64,000 nt of DNA, taken from the NCBI GenBank assembly GCA_963849365.1, contig CAWKHA010000004.1, forward strand, positions 1,736,001 through 1,800,000, read 5' to 3'. The notes beneath the pieces were generated by a model, which saw only the letters and a list, made by a program, of their open reading frames with translations, had not been told where the DNA came from and searched no databases. Positions 41,030 to 49,510 of the stretch are shown here, in pieces (positions within the stretch are counted from its first letter, which is position 1; each line of letters begins with the position of its first letter). The translations under genes and the position numbers were made by a program. Origin of the DNA: CAVQCJ01 sp963849365 (lineage in GTDB: Bacteria > Actinomycetota > Actinomycetes > Prado026).

Positions 41030-42268
41030 ATGACGGCCATGGCAGGCCCAGCCGCGCAGCGGCCGCCGGGGGCGGGCGACACGGCGGCGCCGCAGACCCG
41101 CTGCGGGACCGGCCTCAGCGCCGGTCCGGACCTGTTGCGCGCGGCGCTCGAGGCCGCCGCCCAGACGGCGACCGAGCTCGACGGCGCGACGCCGGACCTG
41201 GCCCTGGTCTTCGTGAACGGCGCCGACCACGCCGTGGTCGAGGCCGCGCTGCAGCTGGCCGGCGAGCGGCTGGGCGCCGGGACGACCGTCGGCTGCACGG
41301 GGTACGGCGTGCTGGCCGCCGGGCACGCCGCGGAAGACACGCCGGCCGTCGGCGTCTGGGCTGCCGCGCTGCCCGGCGCGCGCCTGCGCTCGTTCCACCT
41401 GGAGGTCATGCGCACCGCAGACTCGCTCGCCGTCGTCGGGCTTCCCACGAGCCGCGAGGACGACGTCGTCGGGATCGCCCTGGCCGACCCGTGGACGTTC
41501 CCGGCGGACGCGTTCGTCACCGGCTCGACCCAAGCCCTGCCCGGGCTTCCGCTCGTGGGCGGGCTGGCGCACGGCCCGCGCGGCGCCGGCTCGGTCCGGC
41601 TCCTGGTCGACGGCCGTGTCGTCGAGCGCGGGGCGGTCGGCGTGCTGGTCGGTGGTGCCGTCGACGCGCGCGCAGTGGTCTCGCAGGGCTGCCGTCCGGT
41701 CGGGCCGGCGATGACGGTGACGGCGGCCGAAGGCAACATCCTGCTCGGGCTGGCCGGGTCAGCGGCGGTCGACAAGCTGCACGAGGTGCTCGCCTCGTTG
41801 CCCCCCGAGGACGCCGAGCTCGCCAGGCGCGGCCTGCAGGTGGGGCTCGCGCTGGACGAGTACCTCGACGAGCCCGGACAGGGCGACTACCTCGTCCGGG
41901 GCGTCCTGGGCGTGGACGGGGACCGCGGCGGCCTGGCCGTCGGCGACCTGGTGGAGGTCGGGCGGACCGTGCGGTTCCAGGTCCGTGACGCCGCCGCGGC
42001 GTCGGCCGACCTGCGCACCGTCCTCGCCCGCTTGCGGGCCGGGTCCGAGTCCGCGGACTCGCCGGCGGGCGCTCTGCTGTTCTCGTGCAACGGCCGCGGC
42101 CGCGCCTTCTTCGACAGCGCCGACCACGACGTGCACCTGGTCGGCTCGCTGCTCGGCACGCCCGCCGTCGGCGGCTTCATGGCGTCGGGAGAGATCGGTC
42201 CCGTCGGCGGGCGCAACCATGTGCACGGCCAGTCCGCCACGGTGCTCGCGTTCGGGGGCGCGCGGTGA
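41030..42268 (+). CDS. FIST N/C-domain sensory protein
   Basis: This 412-residue protein has the FIST-N region with LALVFVNGADHAVVEAALQL and GTTVGCTGYGVLAAG, then FIST-C with GNILLGLAGSAAVDKLHEVL, GALLFSCNGRGRAFFDSADH and the ending GGFMASGEIGPVGGRNHVHG. FIST domains are thought to sense small molecules, possibly amino acids, in signal transduction. Here the protein stands alone with no kinase domain. ATG 41030 is used; ATG 41039, with TGGGAT seven bases upstream as a -10, is a good alternative. Its stop overlaps the ROK kinase GTG (GTGA). Confidence 0.87.
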   Translation: MTAMAGPAAQRPPGAGDTAAPQTRCGTGLSAGPDLLRAALEAAAQTATELDGATPDLALVFVNGADHAVVEAALQLAGERLGAGTTVGCTGYGVLAAGHAAEDTPAVGVWAAALPGARLRSFHLEVMRTADSLAVVGLPTSREDDVVGIALADPWTFPADAFVTGSTQALPGLPLVGGLAHGPRGAGSVRLLVDGRVVERGAVGVLVGGAVDARAVVSQGCRPVGPAMTVTAAEGNILLGLAGSAAVDKLHEVLASLPPEDAELARRGLQVGLALDEYLDEPGQGDYLVRGVLGVDGDRGGLAVGDLVEVGRTVRFQVRDAAAASADLRTVLARLRAGSESADSPAGALLFSCNGRGRAFFDSADHDVHLVGSLLGTPAVGGFMASGEIGPVGGRNHVHGQSATVLAFGGAR

Positions 42269-43224
42269 GCGTGCTGGCGATCGACGTCGGGGGTACGAAG
42301 TTCGCGGCGGCCATCGTCGACACGAACGGCCGGGTCGTGCGAGCGGCCCGCGCACCGACGCCGCACGGCCCCCGCGCGGACGCGCAGGCGCTGTGGGACG
42401 CCTTGGACCGCCTGGTCACTTCTCTGCTCGCGGGTCGACCTGCGGCGAACACGCTGGTCGGCGTGGGCATGGGCTGCGGTGGACCCATGACGTGGCCGGC
42501 CGGCGAGGTGTCCCCGCTCAACATCCCCGGATGGCGCGGCTTCCCGCTGCGCGAGCGCATGGCGCAGCGGTTCGCCACCCTCCCGGTGCGGCTGCACAAC
42601 GACGCGGTGTGCATGGCGGTGGGGGAGCACTGGCGTGGCGCGGGGCGCAACCGCCGCGACATGCTCGGGATGGTCGTGTCCACGGGCGTGGGCGGCGGGC
42701 TCGTGCTGGACGGCCGCCTGGTGGACGGTGCCGCCGGCAACGCCGGGCACATCGGGCACGTGGTGGTCGACCCGGACGGGCCGCGCTGTACCTGCGGCGG
42801 TCAGGGCTGCCTCGAGTCCGTCGCCAGCGGGCCGAACCTGGTGCGCTGGGCCGTCGAGAACGGCTGGCACGGCAGCACCCGCCCGTACGCCGACGAGCTG
42901 ACCGGACGCGACCTGGTGGACGACGCCCGCCGCGGCCACCCGGTCGCGCTGGCCGCCCTGCGGCGAGCGGGCGCGGCCATCGGCGTCGGCATCGCCTCGG
43001 CCGCGCAGCTGCTCGACCTGGAGACGGTCGCCATCGGCGGCGGCCTCTCGCAGGCGGGCCCGCTGCTGTTCGAACCGCTCGAGGAGTCGCTGCGCCGGCA
43101 CGCCCGGCTGTCGTTCGCGCGTGGCGTCCAGGTGGTCCCGGCCGCGCTCGGTCAGGACGCGGGCCTGGTCGGTGCCGCCGCGCTGGTCCTCGCCGCCCAC
43201 TCGTACTGGCACGCGCCCGCCTGA
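42265..43224 (+). CDS. glk: ROK-family sugar kinase (glucokinase-like)
   Basis: This 319-residue kinase starts VLAIDVGGTKFAAAIVDTNG, the phosphate-binding loop. It has the zinc motif GHIGHVVVDPDGPRCTCGGQ ending GCLES, and LHNDAVCMAVGEHW with the catalytic Asp. There is no DNA-binding domain, so it is an enzyme rather than a NagC-like repressor. Glucose is the likely substrate. The GTG overlaps the FIST stop, suggesting a link between sensing and sugar phosphorylation. It converges on the P450 gene with an 17-bp gap. Confidence 0.92.
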   Translation: MSVLAIDVGGTKFAAAIVDTNGRVVRAARAPTPHGPRADAQALWDALDRLVTSLLAGRPAANTLVGVGMGCGGPMTWPAGEVSPLNIPGWRGFPLRERMAQRFATLPVRLHNDAVCMAVGEHWRGAGRNRRDMLGMVVSTGVGGGLVLDGRLVDGAAGNAGHIGHVVVDPDGPRCTCGGQGCLESVASGPNLVRWAVENGWHGSTRPYADELTGRDLVDDARRGHPVALAALRRAGAAIGVGIASAAQLLDLETVAIGGGLSQAGPLLFEPLEESLRRHARLSFARGVQVVPAALGQDAGLVGAAALVLAAHSYWHAPA

Positions 43225-43241
43225 GCCGAGGCCGCCCGGGC

Positions 43242-44585
43242 TCAGCGTGCGTGCAGCACCGCCGGTACGTGGTCGCGCGGGCGCAGCGTCACTGCGGGCT
43301 GCACCACCCCTTCGTACGCCGGGTCCACGTCGACCAGCCACTGCTGCGAGAGCGCGGCCAGCAGCAGCACCCCCTCCAGCCAGGCGAACGGCTCGCCGAC
43401 GCAGACGCGTTGCCCCAGCCCGAACGGGAACCACGCACCGCGCGGCTGACCGGGTGCCGACTCGTCGAAACGCCCGGAGCCGTCCAGCCACCGGTCGGGA
43501 CGGAACCGGTCTGGCTCCGGCCAGAACCGCGGGTCCCGGTGCAGCACCCACTGCGAGCCGACGACCAGCGAGCCGGCCGGGACCGTCCAGCCGTCGACGA
43601 CGATGTCGGCCACCACGCGCCGGCCGAGCGACCACGCCGGAGGGTACAGGCGCAACGTCTCGGCCAGCACAGCCCTGGTGAGGTCGAGCCGTCCGAAGTC
43701 CTCCGCGACCGGGTCGCGGCCGCCGGTGACGTCGTCCACCTCGGCGAGCACGCGCGTCCGCTCCTGCTGGTGCACGGACAGCAGCACGAAGCCCCAGGTC
43801 AGTGCGTTCGCGGTGGTCTCGTGACCGGCCAGCACCAGCGTCATCACCTCGTCCCGCACCTGCCGGTCGTCCATGCCGGCCGCGAGCAGCGCCGACAGCA
43901 CGTCGTCGGGCGCGCCGCTGCCCGCGGTGCGGTGCTCAGCGATGAGCCGGTGCACCAAGGCATCGAGCCGCGCTATCGCCTGCAGCCCGCGCCGGTTCGC
44001 CGGCAACGGCAGCAGGTCGAGCAGCTCGGACCCGGGCAGGACCCGGCGCTGGAACTGGGCGACCATGTCGGACATCGCCGCCGACACCTCCGCCGCATCG
44101 CCGCGCAGGTCGGTGCCGAACAACGTGCGCCCGACCACGGACAGGGTCAGCGCCGCCATCTCGCGGTCGACGTCGACGGCCGCAGCGTCGCGCCACCGCC
44201 CGGACGTGTGGTCGTGCGCGCACGCCACCATCTGCCCGGCGTACCGGGTCACGGCCGCCTGGTGGAAGGCCGGCTGGACCAGGCGCCGTCGCAGCCGCCA
44301 CAGCTCGCCCTCGCTGGTCAGCAACCCCTCGCCGAGCAGCTGCTTGGACCGCTGGAGCGCGCGTCCCTTGATGGTCGAACGGCCGTTCCCGACGAACAGC
44401 TCGCGGACGGTGTCCGGATGGTTCACGAAGTACAGGTGCTCGCGGCCGATCCGGGTGTGGGCGATGCGGGGATGGTCGCGAGCCACGGCCGCGAAGAGCT
44501 CGTTCGCCGGGGTGCCGCCCAGGACCAGGCGGCGCAGGGTCGCCGGACCGCTGGGGCCGGGTGGCCGCGCGATCGTGACCGTCAC
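43242..44585 (-). CDS. Cytochrome P450
   Basis: This 447-residue monooxygenase has the oxygen-activation helix LVLAGHETTANALTWGF, the ExxR motif in LAETLRLYPPAWSLGRRV, and the heme-cysteine loop FPFGLGQRVCVGEPFA. The clustered wording (PPGPSGPATLRRLVLGGTPA, then ALQRSKQLLGEGLLTSEGEL) resembles class I/CYP102-like fatty-acid or terpenoid P450s of actinobacteria. No dedicated ferredoxin is adjacent. The GTG at 44585 follows GGGAGC. It is divergent from the DUF4097-like gene across an AT-rich promoter. Confidence 0.94.
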   Translation of the reverse strand: MTVTIARPPGPSGPATLRRLVLGGTPANELFAAVARDHPRIAHTRIGREHLYFVNHPDTVRELFVGNGRSTIKGRALQRSKQLLGEGLLTSEGELWRLRRRLVQPAFHQAAVTRYAGQMVACAHDHTSGRWRDAAAVDVDREMAALTLSVVGRTLFGTDLRGDAAEVSAAMSDMVAQFQRRVLPGSELLDLLPLPANRRGLQAIARLDALVHRLIAEHRTAGSGAPDDVLSALLAAGMDDRQVRDEVMTLVLAGHETTANALTWGFVLLSVHQQERTRVLAEVDDVTGGRDPVAEDFGRLDLTRAVLAETLRLYPPAWSLGRRVVADIVVDGWTVPAGSLVVGSQWVLHRDPRFWPEPDRFRPDRWLDGSGRFDESAPGQPRGAWFPFGLGQRVCVGEPFAWLEGVLLLAALSQQWLVDVDPAYEGVVQPAVTLRPRDHVPAVLHAR

Positions 44586-44650
44586 AGCTCCCAGTCTCTC
44601 TCGCCGCCCGCCTGCCTGCCTCCGGCCAGGTTCCCAAGATTATCAACCGA

Positions 44651-44682
44651 TACTTGACAATCAGGCAAGTAACGATTTCTAC
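44651..44682 (+). promoter_or_regulatory. Promoter TTGACA with overlapping inverted repeat TACTTG/CAAGTA
   Basis: TTGACA (44654-44659) is followed by 17 bp and TTCTAC (44677-44682), which ends seven bases before ATG 44690, so the message would be leaderless. An inverted repeat TACTTG (44651-44656) and CAAGTA (44666-44671) overlaps the -35 box and could be a repressor site. The DUF2089 protein of the same operon is a candidate ligand-free regulator; that is inference. Confidence 0.55.
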
Positions 44683-44689
44683 TTCTGCC

Positions 44690-45592
44690 ATGACTGACGC
44701 ACTCCGTTCCCTGCTCGCCGACGTCGCCGAGGGTCGTCTGGACCCGTCCGAGGCCGCGCGGCGCCTGTCCGAGATCGACGAGTCCGGCTCCGCCGCGGCG
44801 GAGCCGCAGACCGACGCCGCCGCCGACGCCACGGCCACCGCAGCCACCGCAGCCACCGTCGACGCACCCGCCGCTGCTCCCTCCGAGCCGTCCCCGCCGC
44901 CCGGGCCGACGGCTCCCCCGGCTCCGTCGGACGCACCGGTCGACCGGGTCCTCGTGCAGGCGTCCGCCCGCCCCGTCCGCGTCGTCGCCGACCCGACCGT
45001 GGCCACCCTGACCGTCGAGGGTCCGCACACGGTCCGCCGCGAAGGCGGAACGCTGCGGGTCGAGGTCCCGGTGACCCCCACCGCGGACAACCCGGGCTCG
45101 TACCAGTACGAGCGCAAGACCGGCCTGTCGCGCTGGATCTCGCAGGCCACCCTCGTGGGGGTACCGCTGAGCGTGCGGATCAACCCCGATCTCGCGCTCG
45201 AGGTCGAGGTGATGGCCGGGTCCGTCGACGTCTTCGGGATGCGCGGCCCGCTCGCGTTCTCGGTGACTGCGGGGTCGTTGAAGGCCGCCGACTGCACCGG
45301 GCCGTTCACCGGCACTGTGCGCGCCGGCAGCGCCAAGCTCGACGTCAGGCCGGTCGGCGGGACGTCGCACGTGCGGATCGAGTCCGGCAGCGTCGACGTC
45401 CGGCTGCAGCCCGGCAGCGACGTCCGGCTGCGGGCCCACGCCGAGCTGGGCGAGGTCAAGATCAAGGACGCGGACGGCTCGTCGATGCGCGTGGTCGACC
45501 GCGAGGGCTCGCACGAGATCGTCGTGGGTCACGGGACGGCGTCCATGGACCTCGATGTCGTCATGGGCTCGGTCAAGGTGCGTACGCCGTGA
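44690..45592 (+). CDS. DUF4097-like beta-helix protein with SHOCT-like N-terminal motif
   Basis: This 300-residue protein starts with a short helical motif LRSLLADVAEGRLDPSEAAR, like the YvlB/SHOCT-like N-terminus. A low-complexity Ala/Thr/Pro linker (about 35-85) follows, then a repetitive beta-strand domain (VEVMAGSVDVFGMRG, SVTAGSLKAADCTG, TVRAGSAKLDVRPVG, RIESGSVDVRLQPG, VVMGSVKVRTP) of the DUF4097 right-handed beta-helix type. No signal peptide or membrane helix is visible. Such proteins are linked to envelope stress in Firmicutes. Its operon partner ends with a nearly identical helical motif. Confidence 0.78.
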   Translation: MTDALRSLLADVAEGRLDPSEAARRLSEIDESGSAAAEPQTDAAADATATAATAATVDAPAAAPSEPSPPPGPTAPPAPSDAPVDRVLVQASARPVRVVADPTVATLTVEGPHTVRREGGTLRVEVPVTPTADNPGSYQYERKTGLSRWISQATLVGVPLSVRINPDLALEVEVMAGSVDVFGMRGPLAFSVTAGSLKAADCTGPFTGTVRAGSAKLDVRPVGGTSHVRIESGSVDVRLQPGSDVRLRAHAELGEVKIKDADGSSMRVVDREGSHEIVVGHGTASMDLDVVMGSVKVRTP

Positions 45593-46002
45593 CCGAGCAC
45601 ACGCACGAAGGCGGTCGCGACGACCGCACTGACGGCATGCCCGAGCACCGGCCACCGCGCGACTGTCCGGTCTGCGCGCACCGGCTGGCGCTGACCCGCC
45701 TGGGCTGCCCGCAGTGCGGCACCGAGATCTCCGGCGGGTTCGCGCCGTGCGCCTACTGCGGCCTGTCCGACGAGGACCTCGACCTGCTGCGGGTGTTCCT
45801 GGTCTCGCGCGGCAACATGAAGGACCTCGAACGGCACCTGGGCGTGAGCTACCCGACGGCCCGGCAGCGGTTCGCCGACGTGCTCGGACGGCTGGGGCTG
45901 GAGGAGCGCCCCGCGGTGCCGCTGGACCGTGAGCGGGTGCTGGCGGACCTCGCTGCCGGCCGGATCACCGTCGACCAGGCCGAGGCGCTGCTGCGCTCTT
46001 GA
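45589..46002 (+). CDS. DUF2089 zinc-ribbon/HTH protein
   Basis: This 137-residue protein has an N-terminal four-cysteine ribbon (CPVCAHRLALTRLGCPQCG), a second CxxC (CAYCG), and a helix-turn-helix-like part LLRVFLVSRGNMKDLERHLG followed by VSYPTARQRFADVLGRLGLE. The C-terminus VLADLAAGRITVDQAEALLR matches the motif at the start of the preceding protein. DUF2089 proteins are probable transcription regulators. The GTG overlaps the previous stop (GTGA). It may control the upstream promoter. Confidence 0.83.
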   Translation: MTEHTHEGGRDDRTDGMPEHRPPRDCPVCAHRLALTRLGCPQCGTEISGGFAPCAYCGLSDEDLDLLRVFLVSRGNMKDLERHLGVSYPTARQRFADVLGRLGLEERPAVPLDRERVLADLAAGRITVDQAEALLRS

Positions 46003-46036
46003 GACCCATGCGGGCGCTGCTGCGACCGCAAGGGTC
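46003..46036. terminator. Hairpin between convergent DUF2089 and greA genes
   Basis: GACCCATGCGG (46003-46013) pairs with CCGCAAGGGTC (46026-46036) with a single A-A mismatch and a 12-nt loop. It is the only structure in the 40-bp gap between the two convergent genes. Confidence 0.55.
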
Positions 46037-46042
46037 GACGGT

Positions 46043-46534
46043 TCAGCCGGCGAACGGCTGCGCGTCGTCCACGCGGACGGTCAGCGTGCTGCCGTTCGGC
46101 AGCTTGTACGAGGCCTGCGACCCGACCTGCTGGCCGAGGACGGCGCTGCCGAGCGGCGATCCGGCCGAGTACACCTCGATGTCCACGTCGCCGGCCTGCT
46201 CGCGCGAGCCCAGCAGGAACCGGACCGTCTCGCCGTCGGCGGCGCCGCCCACGAACGTGGCGGCGACGACCATCCCGGCCTTGACCGTGCCGTCGGCGGC
46301 CGGGGCCTCGCCCACCTGCGCGGTCTCCAGCAGCTGGCGGAGCTGTCGGATCCGGGCTTCCATCTTCCCCTGCTCCTCCTTGGCGGCGTGGTACCCGCCG
46401 TTCTCCTTCAGGTCGCCCTCCTCGCGGGCGGCCTCGATGCGCTTGGCGATCGCGGTACGCCCCGCGCCGGAGAGGTGCTCGTACTCGGCGTGCAGCCGCT
46501 CGAAGGCCTCCTGGGAGAGCCAGGTGTCGGTCAC
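46043..46534 (-). CDS. greA: Transcription elongation factor GreA
   Basis: This 163-residue factor rescues backtracked RNA polymerase by stimulating transcript cleavage. The coiled-coil N-domain carries the acidic tip EEGDLKENGGYHAAKEEQGK (the Asp-Leu-Lys-Glu-Asn signature). The C-domain is FKBP-like, ending SPLGSAVLGQQVGSQASYKL and PNGSTLTVRV. The GTG start follows AGGAG. It belongs to the conserved actinobacterial block greA-DUF4307-mca-small membrane protein (Rv1080c to Rv1083 in M. tuberculosis), with the same relative orientations. Confidence 0.96.
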   Translation of the reverse strand: MTDTWLSQEAFERLHAEYEHLSGAGRTAIAKRIEAAREEGDLKENGGYHAAKEEQGKMEARIRQLRQLLETAQVGEAPAADGTVKAGMVVAATFVGGAADGETVRFLLGSREQAGDVDIEVYSAGSPLGSAVLGQQVGSQASYKLPNGSTLTVRVDDAQPFAG

Positions 46535-46597
46535 GGCAGAACTCCTACGGATCGAACAGGGGGACCGGACAGGGAAACCCCCAGGCTACCTCCGGGC

Positions 46598-46978
46598 CTA
46601 GCGGTCCACGACCACGCACGAGTCCACGGTGCCGACCACCGCGCGGCCCCTGGTACGCAGGCTGACCGTCCGGGAGACCTGGTGCCCCGCCGCCGGCAGG
46701 GTGACGTCCTGGCTGCCGACCACAGCGCCCGAGCGGTCCTTGGCGATCACCCGGCAGCCGACGGCCGTGCCGTCCGGCTTGGTGACCGAGAAGGTCACCG
46801 TGGTCTCGTCGTCGGACACCACCGAGTAGGCCCCCACGCTCACGCTCACCTGGGTGCCGGACCGTGACCAGGCGAAGACCAGCGTGGTGGCCGCGAAGAG
46901 GGCGGCGATCCCGACGACCACGAGCAGGGCGACCCGGTTCCGGGAGGCCTGGGGCCGGCGCCCGTAACGGTCGTCCAT
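46598..46978 (-). CDS. DUF4307 single-pass membrane protein
   Basis: This 126-residue protein has a short basic N-terminus (MDDRYGRRPQASRNRVA), one membrane helix (LLVVVGIAALFAATTLVFAW) and an extracytoplasmic beta-rich domain with SVTKPDGTAVGCRVIAKDRS and a late cysteine in VDSCVVVDR. The two cysteines may pair. It is the DUF4307 protein (Rv1081c-like) always found between greA and mca. Its function is unknown. ATG 46978 was taken because the longer frame enters the divergent promoter. Confidence 0.85.
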   Translation of the reverse strand: MDDRYGRRPQASRNRVALLVVVGIAALFAATTLVFAWSRSGTQVSVSVGAYSVVSDDETTVTFSVTKPDGTAVGCRVIAKDRSGAVVGSQDVTLPAAGHQVSRTVSLRTRGRAVVGTVDSCVVVDR

Positions 46979-47039
46979 CGGGCTGGTCGGCTGGGTCGGC
47001 ACGGTTTGCGACACTAGTGCCCGGACGAGAGGAGCCCCC

Positions 47040-48005
47040 GTGTCCAGCGCAGTGCCCCCCAGCGCAGTGCCCCCCGGCGCAGAGCCCGCCACCGCCGAGC
47101 GAGCCACAGACGGCCTGCGGTTGCTGGCCGTGCACGCCCACCCCGACGATGAATCCAGCAAGGGTGCGGCGACCATGGCCCGCTACGTCCGCGAGGGGGT
47201 CCACGTCCTGGTGGTCAGCTGCACCGGAGGCGAACGCGGCTCGATCCTCAACCCGGCCCTCGCCGACGACCCGACGATCGTCGCCGACCTGCCGCGCATC
47301 CGCCGCAACGAGATGGAGCTCGCCCAGGAGATCCTCGGTGTCGACCACGCGTGGCTGGGGTTCGTCGACTCCGGGCTGCCCGAGGGCGACCCGTTGCCGC
47401 CGCTGCCCGAGGGCTGCTTCGCGCTGCAGCCGCTGGAGGTGGCCGCCGAGCCGCTGGTCCGGATGGTCCGCGACTTCCGGCCGCACGTGATCATCACCTA
47501 CGACGAGAACGGCGGCTACCCGCACCCGGACCACATCAAGACCCACGAGGTCTCGGTCGAGGCGTTCGAGGCCGCCGGCGACCCGGACCGGTACCCCGGC
47601 ACCGGCCAGCCCTGGCAGCCGCTGAAGCTCTACTACCACCTGACCTTCCACAAGGAGCGGCTGGTCGCGCTGCACGAGGCGGCCCGCTCCGCCGGTGTGG
47701 AATCCCCGTTCGGCAAGTGGCTGGAGAGCTGGGAGGACAAGCCGGAGGACGCCGGCCGGCTCACCACCCGGGTGCCGTGCGGGCAGTACTTCGCCGTGCG
47801 CGACGCGGCGCTGATCGCGCACGCCACCCAGGTCGACCCGCACGGGCCGTGGTTCTCGGTCCCGCTGGACCTGCAGCGGCAGGTGTGGCCGACCGAGGAC
47901 TTCCAGCTGGCCCGGTCCCTGGTCGACTCCGAGATCCCCGAGGACGACCTGTTCGCGGGCGTCCGGGAGAAGGTCGGATCCGGACGGCCGGAGGAGCAGC
48001 GGTGA
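47040..48005 (+). CDS. mca: Mycothiol S-conjugate amidase
   Basis: This 321-residue zinc amidase cleaves mycothiol conjugates so that mercapturic acids can be exported, a detoxification step of actinobacteria. The zinc motif LLAVHAHPDDESSKGAAT is followed by VVSCTGGERGSILNP and the second histidine site GGYPHPDHIKTHEVS. A Cys/Tyr-rich end (PCGQYFAVRDAALIAHATQV, then HGPWFSVPLDL) distinguishes Mca from the related deacetylase MshB. Its N-terminus is about 25 residues longer than usual, a Pro/Ala repeat. GTG 47040 follows AGAGGAGC. It shows that the organism makes mycothiol. Confidence 0.96.
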   Translation: MSSAVPPSAVPPGAEPATAERATDGLRLLAVHAHPDDESSKGAATMARYVREGVHVLVVSCTGGERGSILNPALADDPTIVADLPRIRRNEMELAQEILGVDHAWLGFVDSGLPEGDPLPPLPEGCFALQPLEVAAEPLVRMVRDFRPHVIITYDENGGYPHPDHIKTHEVSVEAFEAAGDPDRYPGTGQPWQPLKLYYHLTFHKERLVALHEAARSAGVESPFGKWLESWEDKPEDAGRLTTRVPCGQYFAVRDAALIAHATQVDPHGPWFSVPLDLQRQVWPTEDFQLARSLVDSEIPEDDLFAGVREKVGSGRPEEQR

Positions 48006-48244
48006 GCGGCCTGCTCGGGGCGGTGCTGGCGGCCTCGGCGACGGACAGCCCGATCCCAGGTCACGCCAAGGTGCTCAACGACGACACCGTGAGCCCTGGC
48101 TGGCTGGGGCTGGTGGTGTTCCTCGCCCTCGGCGTGGCCACGCTGATCCTGCTGCGCTCGTTCCGGCGTCAGCTGGCCAAGGTGCCGCCGACCTTCGACG
48201 AGCCGGGCGCACCGCCGACCGACCCGGTCGCGGACGACCGCTGA
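48002..48244 (+). CDS. Small single-pass membrane protein downstream of mca
   Basis: This 80-residue protein has a hydrophobic start (MSGLLGAVLAASATDSPIPG), one clear membrane helix (WLGLVVFLALGVATLILLRS) and a Pro/Asp-rich cytoplasmic tail. The GTG overlaps the mca stop (GTGA). It corresponds by position and layout to Rv1083 of mycobacteria. Function is unknown; co-translation suggests it localises or assists Mca. Confidence 0.83.
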   Translation: MSGLLGAVLAASATDSPIPGHAKVLNDDTVSPGWLGLVVFLALGVATLILLRSFRRQLAKVPPTFDEPGAPPTDPVADDR

Positions 48245-48248
48245 GCCT

Positions 48249-48266
48249 GCCGGCCCACCGGCCGGT
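48249..48266. terminator. Short hairpin between convergent genes
   Basis: GCCGGCC (48249-48255) and GGCCGGT (48260-48266) form a 7-bp stem with a 4-nt loop, between the mca operon and the methyltransferase gene. Confidence 0.4.
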
Positions 48267-49510
48267 CAGGGCCGCGTCGCCGTCACGCCGTACTCGTACA
48301 GCGCCTTCTTCGAGCTGCGCTTGCGGATCGTGGTGACTGACACGGCCTCGAACCCCGCCTGTCCCAGCAGCGTCGCCAGCCACTCCTGCGCCGGCACGAC
48401 ATGGCCGTAGAAGGTGGAGTTGCCGATCACGTACATGGCCCGGCCGCCGCTCACCACGGCGCCGTGCGCGGCGCGCACGTGCGAGTACATGTCGTCGAAG
48501 TACTTGTGCACGTACGCCGCGAGCAGCGCGCCGTTCTTCCCTCCGTCGCGCTCGATCGCGCCGCAGACCTCGGCGAGCGGCTCGTCGATCGGCAGCGCCT
48601 GCGACGGTCTCCAGGTCAGCAGCCGGCTGGTGGCCGTGCCCCACGTTCCGCCGATGGCGGCCCAGTCCAGGTCCGAAGCGGCCGCGCCGTCGTCGAGGAA
48701 ACGCAGCCAGTACATGTAGGGCCGCAGCTCGCGGACGTACGACATGCGGTTGACGTACGGCGGGGAGGTGAACAGCAGGTCGCAGGGCGCGAGCACGCCG
48801 TCCATCGCACGCGAGTCGCCGGGGTCGATGCGCGCTGTTCCCGGGAGCCCGACCGCCGCGCCCGCGATCACCGACTCCGTCTCCGCGCGGAACCGCTCCA
48901 GCGCCGGCCCGACGTCCGCGACGCCGCGCCCGTCCGCCGCCCCGTCCGTGGGCACGAACGACATCGACTGGTGGTTGAACGCCGCGTTGCTCGTCGCGAT
49001 CAACGCGCGGCAGAGCCCGACCAGCAGCATGTCCTGGGCCGGACCCTCTGCGGCCTCCGCGTCGATCGCTGCCCGGATCGCCTTCAGCGCGGCCAGCGGG
49101 CCGGGACTCCACCAGCGCTCGATGTTGTGCAGTGCGGGCTGCCACAGCCCGTGGTCGCCGGCGCGCTCGCGCGCGCTGCCCGTCACGGCGGTCAGGGCGT
49201 CGGCTGCCGCCGCGATCGCGGCGTCGTCGTAGTGCGCCGTCTTGGCTCGCCCCAGCCAGACCAGGAACGGGTTCACGTCGAGGGCCTGGCCCAGGCAGCC
49301 GTGCTCGGCGGCGGCGAGGGCCGTCGTCCCCGTCCCGGAGAACGGGTCGGTCACCACCGCCGTCCGCGGGAGCGCGGCGACGTGCTCGCGGACCAGCCGG
49401 ACGGAGTACGCGGGCGTCAGCCGCAGCCAGCCGTGCCGCCCTGCGCCCAGGTTGCCCTGGTACGTGAGGTGCGCGTTCTGCCTCTCGGCGGCCTGCGGCC
49501 GTGAGGTCAC
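48266..49510 (-). CDS. Orphan DNA methyltransferase (amino-group, N4/N6 type)
   Basis: This 414-residue protein has the AdoMet-binding motif VTDPFSGTGTTALAAAEHG near residue 52 and, much later (about 235), the catalytic motif LLFTSPPYVNRMSYV of the (D/N/S)PPY type. The order, binding motif before catalytic motif, is unlike the beta class. It modifies adenine N6 or cytosine N4 in an unknown sequence. No restriction endonuclease is adjacent, so it is an orphan or epigenetic enzyme. The GTG overlaps the stop of the upstream arfB (GTGA). Relatives are sometimes annotated as site-specific DNA methyltransferase or DUF1156-like. Confidence 0.82.
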   Translation of the reverse strand: MTSRPQAAERQNAHLTYQGNLGAGRHGWLRLTPAYSVRLVREHVAALPRTAVVTDPFSGTGTTALAAAEHGCLGQALDVNPFLVWLGRAKTAHYDDAAIAAAADALTAVTGSARERAGDHGLWQPALHNIERWWSPGPLAALKAIRAAIDAEAAEGPAQDMLLVGLCRALIATSNAAFNHQSMSFVPTDGAADGRGVADVGPALERFRAETESVIAGAAVGLPGTARIDPGDSRAMDGVLAPCDLLFTSPPYVNRMSYVRELRPYMYWLRFLDDGAAASDLDWAAIGGTWGTATSRLLTWRPSQALPIDEPLAEVCGAIERDGGKNGALLAAYVHKYFDDMYSHVRAAHGAVVSGGRAMYVIGNSTFYGHVVPAQEWLATLLGQAGFEAVSVTTIRKRSSKKALYEYGVTATRP

